Positions 38,242-45,597 of a stretch of 64,000 bases of DNA are shown here, one piece after another. The translations under genes and the position numbers were made by a program. The notes below the pieces were generated by a model. The model had not been told where the DNA came from. It saw only the letters and a program-made list of their open reading frames with translations, and made no database searches. The stretch is from Shewanella halotolerans (GTDB lineage Bacteria; Pseudomonadota; Gammaproteobacteria; Enterobacterales; Shewanellaceae): the NCBI RefSeq assembly GCF_019457535.1, contig NZ_CP080417.1, positions 1,860,001 to 1,924,000 of the forward strand, given 5' to 3'. Each line of letters begins with the position of its first letter. Position 1 is the stretch's first letter.

Positions 38242-40359
38242 ATGAAACACTTGTCCATCAGTACTAAGTTGCTTTGGATCACCTCAGCGCTATTTTTGAT
38301 CATAGTCGCCATCCTCTCCTTCAGCCTCTGGTGGTCGCTTAGTGATAAAAACACGCAACTGGCAGGCCAGGTGCAAAGCGCTTTGCATGATGAGACCCGC
38401 CAGCGCCTCAGCGCCCGGGCCGGCGAGTACGGCGAGCGGGTGGCGGGTTTTATCAACGAGGCCTATCGAATCCCCTTTTCGTTTGCCGGCATGATAGAGC
38501 AGAGCGCGGCTAGCCAGCCGTTATCGAGGGAAGGGGTAGAGGAGTCGGTGGCCGGTGTGCTGCGAAAGAACAGCCAGCTCTCTTCTATGTATGCCCAGTT
38601 CGAGCCCAACGGCTACGATGGCCGCGACGGCGACTATACCCAGCAGAGTAGCCACAGCGTGCCTGAGGTAGGTACCCTGGAGATCTATTACACCCGCAGC
38701 GACGATGGCAGCGTCGAGCATCAGCAGGTGGATGACGCCAGCGAGAAGTATGATGCTACCCTCAAGGAGTTTGGCGTACGCGAGGCCGAATGGTACCTGT
38801 GCGCCAAGGACACTAAGCAGCCTTGCCTGATGGAGCCCTACCTATATGAGATCAGCCCGGGCAACACGGCGCTGATGACCTCCTTGACCGTGCCTGTGGT
38901 GGTGAACGGCAGCTTTCGCGGCGTAATCGGCGTGGACGTTAATCTGCCTGTGTTTCAGAAGCTGATCGACGAACTCTCGGCCAGCCTGTATCAAGGTAAG
39001 GCCAAGGTGACCCTGCTGAGCCAGAAGGGCTTAGTGGTGGCGGCCAGCCACTATGATAAGAAGGCGCGTCCACTGGGCGAGTCTATCGCCCCGTCACTTG
39101 CCAGTCAGTTGACCGGGCTGCATCGCCAGGGCGGTTACCTAGAGCAGGGGGATAACATCATAGTCGCCTATCCCATCGAGATCCCGCTCGCCAAGGCGCA
39201 GTGGTCGCTGGTGATAGAGGTGGCCAAGGCCGACGCCTATCAGGCGGCGAATGCCATGGATCAGGCGATGTCCGCCATGGCCAGCTCTCTGGGCAGCCTG
39301 CTGCTGATCGTAGGCGTCATCGTCTCACTGATCGCCGTGGTTACCATCAGCCTGGTGATCCGCTCTATTGTCGCGCCGCTTAAAGTGATTCAGAGCCGGG
39401 TGGAGAACTTAGCCAGCGCCGAGGGGGATCTGACCCAGCAGGTCACAGTGGAGTCCCACGCCGAACTCATCGCCCTGGGCGGTGGCATCAACGGCTTTAT
39501 CAATAAGTTGAGGCTGCTGATCGGCGAGCTGAAGGAGCTAGCGTCACGCTCGCAGGCCGAGAGTCAGGTGGCGGCGGAGATAGCTCTGCAGACCCACAAC
39601 AGCGTCAATCGTCAGTACAGCGATATCGAGAGTGTGGTGACCGCGGTTAATGAGATGAGCGCAACGGCGCTCGAGGTGGCCAAGGCGTCTGAGCAGACGG
39701 CGTCGGAAACCGAGGCGATGACCCTCAACGTCAAGGCAGGTGAGGACAGCCTGAGCCAGGCCATGGGCTATGTGACTCATATGTCTCAAGAATCCCTGCT
39801 AGCGAAGGAGGCCGTAGGTAAGGTGGCGGAAAGCAGCACCAATATCAGCAAGATCCTCGAGGTGATCAGCGCCATCGCCGAGCAGACCAATCTGCTGGCA
39901 CTTAACGCCGCCATCGAGGCCGCCCGCGCCGGTGAACAAGGCCGGGGCTTCGCCGTGGTCGCCGATGAGGTGCGTGCGCTGGCCTCCAAGACTCAGAGTT
40001 CGACCGATGAGATAGGCAAGTTGATCGAGGCGCTACAGCGAGAGGTCAACAGTGCCTCGCAGATCATCGATCAAGGGGTGGATGGTGCCCAGCGCGCCGT
40101 GGCCCAGACAGAGTCGGCCCTGAGTTCACTCAACACCATAGTGAATCAAATTCAGGAGGTTTCCAGCCAGGTGACCCATATCGCCACCGCGGCCGAGGAG
40201 CAGAGTGCCGTGACCGAAGAGGTCAGCCGTAATATCACAGGTATCTCAGATTCCGCCTCCGAGCTGGCGAGACTCGCCGACGAGGCCCAGCAGAGCAGTG
40301 CCAGCCTGGCGGGCCTGGTAGAGCAGCAACACCAGCAGCTGGGCAAGTTAAAGACCTAG
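38242..40359 (+). CDS. Methyl-accepting chemotaxis protein with dCache sensor
   Basis: A 705-residue chemoreceptor: membrane helix about 9-31, a periplasmic ~300-residue double-Cache-like sensor, a second helix at about 352-374, a HAMP domain, and a cytoplasmic signalling hairpin with the tip [20 protein letters not shown]. The sensor contains a Cys pair (CAKDTKQPC) next to EWYL, in the area that often contacts ligand. The ligand cannot be read from sequence. AGGAGTG precedes the ATG. No chemotaxis genes adjoin it, and it has its own terminator. Confidence 0.93.
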   Translation: MKHLSISTKLLWITSALFLIIVAILSFSLWWSLSDKNTQLAGQVQSALHDETRQRLSARAGEYGERVAGFINEAYRIPFSFAGMIEQSAASQPLSREGVEESVAGVLRKNSQLSSMYAQFEPNGYDGRDGDYTQQSSHSVPEVGTLEIYYTRSDDGSVEHQQVDDASEKYDATLKEFGVREAEWYLCAKDTKQPCLMEPYLYEISPGNTALMTSLTVPVVVNGSFRGVIGVDVNLPVFQKLIDELSASLYQGKAKVTLLSQKGLVVAASHYDKKARPLGESIAPSLASQLTGLHRQGGYLEQGDNIIVAYPIEIPLAKAQWSLVIEVAKADAYQAANAMDQAMSAMASSLGSLLLIVGVIVSLIAVVTISLVIRSIVAPLKVIQSRVENLASAEGDLTQQVTVESHAELIALGGGINGFINKLRLLIGELKELASRSQAESQVAAEIALQTHNSVNRQYSDIESVVTAVNEMSATALEVAKASEQTASETEAMTLNVKAGEDSLSQAMGYVTHMSQESLLAKEAVGKVAESSTNISKILEVISAIAEQTNLLALNAAIEAARAGEQGRGFAVVADEVRALASKTQSSTDEIGKLIEALQREVNSASQIIDQGVDGAQRAVAQTESALSSLNTIVNQIQEVSSQVTHIATAAEEQSAVTEEVSRNITGISDSASELARLADEAQQSSASLAGLVEQQHQQLGKLKT

Positions 40360-40380
40360 AATGTCTTGGCATTGCGATAG

Positions 40381-40406
40381 GGCGTCTCCTGGGAGGCGCC
40401 TTTTTT
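40381..40406 (+). terminator. Rho-independent terminator after the chemoreceptor gene
   Basis: GGCGTCTCC and GGAGGCGCC arms, short loop, then six T. Confidence 0.85.
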
Positions 40407-40517
40407 GTGGCCAGATGGCAGCCGCATCGAATGCACGGTTGTGGCTGTGGCTGTGACAGGGGCCGCGGCCGCGGAAGAGCTAAGTTTTAGCTTAGAGGGG
40501 CAAGCGCAGGTTAGCGA

Positions 40518-40793
40518 TCACACCGGCATGAGCAAACCCTGGCTTACCCATACCATTAGCCAGAGGCCGAAGAGTAGTCCAAGGGCCGGTCTATGGTGTG
40601 CGCCATGGCGGGCGAGGGCAAACAGGGTGCCTGCGCAGCTTAGCAACAGCAGCGCGCCAAACAGCATCAGGGGATCCAGTCGCCAGGGTAATGCTAAGTT
40701 AGGCATTAAGAGCAGAAGCAGCGCCGTCGTTGTCAGCGTGGCATAGAGTAGCAGGCGCTCGGGTCGGTAAGGGGTTTTGAGTCGTATGTGCAT
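40518..40793 (-). CDS. Small hypothetical membrane protein behind a Fur box
   Basis: A 91-residue protein with three probable helices (LLLYATLTTTALLLLLM; PLMLFGALLLLSCAGTLFAL; ALGLLFGLWLMVWVSQGLL). I do not recognise the family. The start is taken at ATG 40793 because GGAGG lies 5 bases upstream; an ATG four codons earlier contains part of that sequence. The upstream region has a perfect 7-1-7 Fur-type palindrome at 40831-40845, so iron-repressed expression is expected. A role in iron or siderophore handling is only a guess from regulation. Confidence 0.7.
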   Translation of the reverse strand: MHIRLKTPYRPERLLLYATLTTTALLLLLMPNLALPWRLDPLMLFGALLLLSCAGTLFALARHGAHHRPALGLLFGLWLMVWVSQGLLMPV

Positions 40794-40830
40794 ATCAACC
40801 TCCATAGAATGGCCTTAGACTACTCTTTAA

Positions 40831-40845
40831 TGAGAATTATTCTCA
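40831..40845 (-). promoter_or_regulatory. Fur box
   Basis: TGAGAAT-T-ATTCTCA, a perfect 7-1-7 palindrome. With flanks it agrees with the 19-bp Fur consensus at 14 positions. It is 38 bp upstream of the small membrane protein and about 100 bp upstream of topB. The former is the likelier target. Confidence 0.75.
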
Positions 40846-40946
40846 ACTAAATTTACACGTAAGCATAAGATTGCCTTTCTGTATTTGCGCCAACGCTGCG
40901 AGTGGTTTAAAGTTACTGTTAATTTATACAGTGATTTGATGTCAGC

Positions 40947-42947
40947 ATGATCTTATACATAGCAGAGAAGCCCAGCCTAGGGCGCGCAATCGCCGATGTG
41001 TTACCTAAACCCCATAAGAAGGGCGAGGGCTATATTACGGCGGCCAACGGCGACACTGTCTCCTGGTGCATAGGCCACCTGCTGGAGCAGGCCGAGCCCG
41101 ACAGCTATGATCCCGCCTTTAAGTCCTGGTCGTTCGACCACCTGCCCATAGTGCCGCAGCAGTGGAAGATGACCCCTAAGAGCAAGACTCGGGGTCAGCT
41201 CAGCGTGCTGAGAAAACTGGTCAAGCAGGCCAGTCAGCTGGTCAACGCCGGGGATCCCGATCGCGAAGGTCAGCTGCTGGTGGATGAGGTGATCTCCTAT
41301 CTGGGGGTTAAGGGCGACAAGCTCGAACAGACCCAGCGCCTGCTGGTGAGCGACCTCAACCCCCAGGCCGTTAAACGTGCCTTGGGGCAGCTGCGTAGTA
41401 ACCGAGAGTTTATCCCCCTGTCGACCTCGGCGCTGGCACGTTCTCGCGCCGACTGGCTCTATGGCATGAACATGACCCGCGCCTATACCTTGCAGGGGCG
41501 CAAGGTGGGCTATCAGGGAGTGCTCTCTGTCGGTCGGGTGCAGACGCCCCTCTTAGGCCTGGTGGTGCGCCGCGATGAGGCGATTGAACACTTTGTCAGC
41601 AAGCCTTTCTATGAGGTGCTGGCCAACCTCTACACCCAAGAGCAGGCGCATTTTAAGGCCAAGTGGCGCCCCAGTGAGGCCTGCCAGCCCTATATGGATG
41701 AGGAGGGGCGGGTGTTATCTAGGCGCCTGGCGGAAAATGTGGTGGGGCGGATCACAGAGCAGAGCGCTCGGGTGACAGATCTGCAGGCCAAAGACAAGCA
41801 GCAGGGGCAACCCTTACCCTATAATCTGTCGGCGCTACAGATAGATGCGGCCAAGCGCTTCGGCATGAGTGCCAAGGCGGTGCTCGATACCTGTCAGTCC
41901 CTGTATGAAAAACATAAGTTGATCACCTATCCACGCTCAGATAGCCGTTATCTGCCCAAGGAGCAGCTGGCCCTGGCGCCTAGCGTTATCGATGCCGTGC
42001 TCAAGGGGGCGGGTGAGCTTACGGCTCAGTGCGCCGCGCCAGATCCCAAGATAGTCTCCAAGGCCTGGAACGATGCCAAGGTCGATGCCCACCACGCCAT
42101 AGTGCCCACAGAGAAGGTGGCTAATCTGAGCGCGCTGACTCAGGCCGAGAAGCAGATTTACCTGCAAGTGGCCCGTCAATATCTGGCGCAGTTTTACCCT
42201 GTCTATCGCTACCATGAGACTCAGGTCGAGGTGGAGATCGCCGGCGGGCATTTTCATACCAAGGCCAAGCAGGAGATAGCCCCCGGCTGGAAGCAGCTGT
42301 TCCCCAAGCGCGCCGATGACAAGGCAGATAGCGAGGGCTATGAGGCGCTGGCTCAGCTGCCGCCGCTGCATAAGGGACAGACACTGCATTCGGGCCAGGG
42401 GGAGCTTATCGAGAAGCAGACCCAGCCGCCCAAAGCCTTTACCGATGCGACCTTACTTAGCGCCATGACGGGGATCAGCCGCTACGTGACCAACCCAGAG
42501 ATCCGTAAGATCCTCAAAGAAACGGATGGCCTGGGCACGGAGGCGACCCGCGCTGGGATTATAGAGTTGCTGTTCAAGCGTGGCTTTCTGGCGCGTCAGG
42601 GGAAGTCTATCGTCTCGACCCCGGTTGGCCGCGGCCTCATCAACAGCCTGCCGGAATCGGCCACCACGCCGGATATGACGGCGCTGTGGGAGAGTCACCT
42701 GGATGCCATCAGCCGTAAAGAGGCCAAGTACCTAAGCTTCATGGCGCCGCTAGTCGAGTCGCTCAATGGGCTTATCATGCAGGCCGGTGCCCAGCTGCCC
42801 AAGGCCTTGCAAGGTGTCGAAGCGCCTAAGCGTTCGTTTAAGAAGCGTGGCTATGGTAATCGACGCGGCGGTGCGACAGGCGTTAAAGGCAAGGCTAGCG
42901 GGGCGAAAAAGACTGCGACTAGAGCCGCGGCTAAGGCAAAGGCCTAA
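40947..42947 (+). CDS. topB: DNA topoisomerase III
   Basis: A 666-residue type IA topoisomerase that decatenates replication and recombination intermediates. TOPRIM motifs are at the N-terminus (MILYIAEKPSLGRAIA; NAGDPDREGQLLVDE). The catalytic tyrosine is in LITYPRSDSRYLP (about residue 330), with the decatenation-loop region after it. There are no zinc fingers. The C-terminus is a Lys/Arg/Ala-rich tail (about 40 residues) likely to bind DNA. Length is near E. coli TopB (653). Confidence 0.96.
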   Translation: MILYIAEKPSLGRAIADVLPKPHKKGEGYITAANGDTVSWCIGHLLEQAEPDSYDPAFKSWSFDHLPIVPQQWKMTPKSKTRGQLSVLRKLVKQASQLVNAGDPDREGQLLVDEVISYLGVKGDKLEQTQRLLVSDLNPQAVKRALGQLRSNREFIPLSTSALARSRADWLYGMNMTRAYTLQGRKVGYQGVLSVGRVQTPLLGLVVRRDEAIEHFVSKPFYEVLANLYTQEQAHFKAKWRPSEACQPYMDEEGRVLSRRLAENVVGRITEQSARVTDLQAKDKQQGQPLPYNLSALQIDAAKRFGMSAKAVLDTCQSLYEKHKLITYPRSDSRYLPKEQLALAPSVIDAVLKGAGELTAQCAAPDPKIVSKAWNDAKVDAHHAIVPTEKVANLSALTQAEKQIYLQVARQYLAQFYPVYRYHETQVEVEIAGGHFHTKAKQEIAPGWKQLFPKRADDKADSEGYEALAQLPPLHKGQTLHSGQGELIEKQTQPPKAFTDATLLSAMTGISRYVTNPEIRKILKETDGLGTEATRAGIIELLFKRGFLARQGKSIVSTPVGRGLINSLPESATTPDMTALWESHLDAISRKEAKYLSFMAPLVESLNGLIMQAGAQLPKALQGVEAPKRSFKKRGYGNRRGGATGVKGKASGAKKTATRAAAKAKA

Positions 42948-42968
42948 ATAAGAATCTGAGCAAGAGAT

Positions 42969-43016
42969 AAGGGCATAAGCAAGGGCCTAAGCAAGGGCAT
43001 AGGCAAGGGCCTGAAC
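42969..43016 (+). repeat. 12-bp tandem repeat downstream of topB
   Basis: AAGGGCATAAGC, AAGGGCCTAAGC, AAGGGCATAGGC, AAGGGCCTGAAC: four units without gaps between topB and the convergent GH97 gene. No T tract, so not an intrinsic terminator. Confidence 0.9.
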
Positions 43017-43057
43017 GCATGGAAGCTTAAGCGACTCAGACCCTTGGAGTGGGACGT

Positions 43058-45001
43058 TTAACGTTTTATCAGCTGTATGGCATAGCCGCCGTTGGCCGCC
43101 ATGTTGAGATCTAGGCTGTCGCCCTTGGTAACGGTTTTCTTGATCAGCTTATAGTCTTCGGCGAAGTTACCCGCGTTGATGCCATCTTGCAGCAGCTGCA
43201 TCTCATACTCACCATCTCCCAGAAAGTCCAGGTTGATCCGCTGGCTTCTCGCCTGGGTATTGGTCATGGCGCCTATGTACCAGTTATCACCTGCGCGTCG
43301 CGCTATGGTGAAATACTCGCCTATGCTGGCATGCAGCACCTTGAAGTCATCCCATACTGTAGGAATGGCGGCGATGAAGCGCGGGATCTCAGGCTCGGCG
43401 CGGTAGCTGGTGGGAGTGTCGGCGAGCATCTGCAGCGGACTCTCGTAGATCACATACATGGCGATCTGCTGTGCCCGGGTGGTGAGGCTCATGGGACGAG
43501 ACCAGACCTTGTTGAAGTTCTTCTGCTGGGCATTGGCCATGGCGCCCGGGGTGTAATCCAGCGGACCAGCTATCATGCGAATGAAGGGCAGATGCAGGTT
43601 GTGGGTCGAGGTTACCTCAGACCATTTGTTATTTTCCAGTCCTCTAACCCCTTCGCGGGTCATCACGTTGGGGTAGGTTCTGTGGATCCCCGCAGGCTTG
43701 TAGGATCCATGGAAGTTGACCATTAACTTATATTTGGCGGCCATGGCAGCGGCGCGCCAGTAAAAATCCACCCGCTTGATGCTGTCGCTGTCCATGAAGT
43801 CTATCTTGACGCCGTTGATCCCCCATTTGGCGTAGAGTTTAAACGCCTCTTCCAGGTTCTTGTCCAGCGCCGAGTAGGGCACCCAGAGTTGCACCCCGAC
43901 GCCTTTTTCCTTGGCATGGGCGATGATCGCCTGCATGTCTATGCCTGGCAGCACGGTAAGCACATCTTCCTGTGATGACCAGCCATCGTCGATAAGGATG
44001 TTTTCGATACCAAAGTCGGCGGCAAAGTCGGCGTAGTATTGGTAGGTCTCGGTATTGATCCCCGCCTTGAAGTCGACCCCCTTGAGGTTGTTCTCGTTAT
44101 ACCAGTCCCAGGCGATCTTGCCTGGCTTGATCCACGAGGTGTCTTCGATGCGCGACGGCTCGGCCAGGGTATAGCTTATCTGGTTGTCGAGCAGCTCGGC
44201 GTCGCTGCGGGCGATGGCCAGGATGCGCCAGGGATAGCTGCGAGACTTGCTGACCACGCCATAGTCCTTTGTGTACTGCTCATCTTTATCCAGCTCAAAT
44301 GGGTGCACGCCATAGACATTGCCATCGCCTTTGCCCCTTAGCCAGAGACCGGGATAGCTCTGCAGATCTGTCTCGGTCAGCAGTACATTGACGCCATTGA
44401 CCACAAACAGGGCTGGCAGGCTACCCAGCTCGTCCTTGTCTATCCCCTTGGCGGCGATGGGGGTGAATCTGGGCTGGGTGGCGCTGGCAAACTTCTTCTC
44501 GAAGGGGAAGTAGGCGAAGGCGCCCTTGGCGAAGTTAAACTCGGCCTGCTCAGAGGTGAGGGCGCTCTTGCCAGACTGCTGGGCGCTGAAACGATAGGCG
44601 ACCCCTTCGTCGAAGGCGCGAAACTCCACCCGGTAATTATCTTTAAAACTCAGGCTCAACTGGTTGTATTGGTTGTCTATCTTGGCGGTACGCACCTTGA
44701 CAACCGGGGTGAGCTGCTCTGAGATGGCACTGTGTTTGACCTCAACAACCTGAGGCGCGTTGCCGAGGGCCGTGCCATCGGCAAAGGTCATGGCGATGTG
44801 TGATGGGGCCAAGATGGTCTGGCCGTCGACGCTGACGCGATAGCTAAGTTGCTCCTCGGCGATGACATCGACCAAGATGCTTCCATCCGGGGAGCTGAGT
44901 TGATAGGTCTCGCCCACGGCCAGTGCGCTGGGAAGCGTTAGCACTCCTGCCAACATCAGCTGCTTATACGCCTGGGGCGCCGTCAAAAAACGCTGCAACA
45001 T
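43058..45001 (-). CDS. Secreted GH97 glycoside hydrolase, probable retaining alpha-galactosidase
   Basis: A 647-residue exported enzyme: signal peptide 1-28 (ALA-VG), GH97 N-terminal beta-sandwich about 30-280, TIM barrel about 295-540 and a C-terminal beta domain. GH97 has an inverting alpha-glucosidase branch (SusB) and a retaining alpha-galactosidase branch with an Asp nucleophile on the fourth barrel strand. Here GVKIDFMD provides Asp401, and Glu456 (EGVRGLE) lies 55 residues later, the same spacing as the nucleophile/acid pair (Asp415/Glu470) I recall for the Bacteroides alpha-galactosidase. With galKTE, a galactose symporter and a MelR-like regulator nearby, alpha-galactosidase is favoured over alpha-glucosidase. 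Its start has AGGAG 9 bases upstream. Confidence 0.85.
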   Translation of the reverse strand: MLQRFLTAPQAYKQLMLAGVLTLPSALAVGETYQLSSPDGSILVDVIAEEQLSYRVSVDGQTILAPSHIAMTFADGTALGNAPQVVEVKHSAISEQLTPVVKVRTAKIDNQYNQLSLSFKDNYRVEFRAFDEGVAYRFSAQQSGKSALTSEQAEFNFAKGAFAYFPFEKKFASATQPRFTPIAAKGIDKDELGSLPALFVVNGVNVLLTETDLQSYPGLWLRGKGDGNVYGVHPFELDKDEQYTKDYGVVSKSRSYPWRILAIARSDAELLDNQISYTLAEPSRIEDTSWIKPGKIAWDWYNENNLKGVDFKAGINTETYQYYADFAADFGIENILIDDGWSSQEDVLTVLPGIDMQAIIAHAKEKGVGVQLWVPYSALDKNLEEAFKLYAKWGINGVKIDFMDSDSIKRVDFYWRAAAMAAKYKLMVNFHGSYKPAGIHRTYPNVMTREGVRGLENNKWSEVTSTHNLHLPFIRMIAGPLDYTPGAMANAQQKNFNKVWSRPMSLTTRAQQIAMYVIYESPLQMLADTPTSYRAEPEIPRFIAAIPTVWDDFKVLHASIGEYFTIARRAGDNWYIGAMTNTQARSQRINLDFLGDGEYEMQLLQDGINAGNFAEDYKLIKKTVTKGDSLDLNMAANGGYAIQLIKR

Positions 45002-45030
45002 GTTTCATTACTCCTGATTCATACGGGGAA

Positions 45031-45116
45031 ATTCCCGAAGGTAAGTCATTGAAGCATGTCGATTGACGCCCCGGCGCATGAAAATGGGGCTAATGTTTCC
45101 CGAAAAATAACCTTAT
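45031..45116 (-). promoter_or_regulatory. Two copies of the locus operator motif upstream of GH97
   Basis: ATTCCCGAAGG at 45031-45041 and GTTTCCCGAAAAATAACC at 45095-45112, same orientation, 65 bp apart (about six helical turns). The second shares a 15-base core TTCCCGAAAAATAAC with the copy at 48655 before melR. Likely binding sites for the MelR-like regulator. Confidence 0.6.
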
Positions 45117-45513
45117 ATCTGGCCTCGTTTGATCTGCCAATGTTTGATCCACCATAAAGGGATTTAGCTGGATTAAAATGTCATAGAAGTTAAGCCGTCC
45201 ACTGTCGATATGCGTTGAGCGTGTGCTAGTCATTCTAAGGAATTTCCTTAACATCATCGATATAGCTGAGAGCGCTGTCTGCGCAGGCAAATGAAGCTGC
45301 CTAGGCGAGTTGGCGTTTAGGGTTTTAAAGGCGCTTCTCGTGCAAGCTCTCCCCTTAGATGGTGGTGGTTTTATAGCAATGACTATCTAAAAACTAAGTC
45401 ATAGAGTTTGGCTCATTCAAGGCCTGTTTAGCCTAAAAGTCGTTTGCGAAAAAATTATAGATTATTCATTAATATCAGTTTGATAAACTAATTTTCTCGG
45501 CGAGAACTGGGCA
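45117..45513. other. Intergenic region upstream of GH97
   Basis: No convincing gene. Contains AAGGAATTTCCTT (45238-45250), a perfect short palindrome, and an inverted pair ATGACT/AGTCAT near 45380-45410. The GH97 promoter is expected at the left edge. Nothing else is recognised. Confidence 0.5.
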
Positions 45514-45545
45514 TAAAAAAAGCCCATCACCTAGTGGTAATGGGC
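45514..45545 (-). terminator. Rho-independent terminator after the TonB-dependent receptor gene
   Basis: On the minus strand, GCCCATTACC, loop ACTA, GGTGATGGGC and a run of T. It closes the receptor transcript before GH97. Confidence 0.9.
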
Positions 45546-45597
45546 GAACAAAACGATTGCTTAAATTGTCTTTGAGCGAATCATTTAACAAGGGAGA

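Noticed and set aside
42969..43016. Intrinsic terminator of topB
   Set aside because: The sequence is a direct repeat, not an inverted one, and has no T tract.
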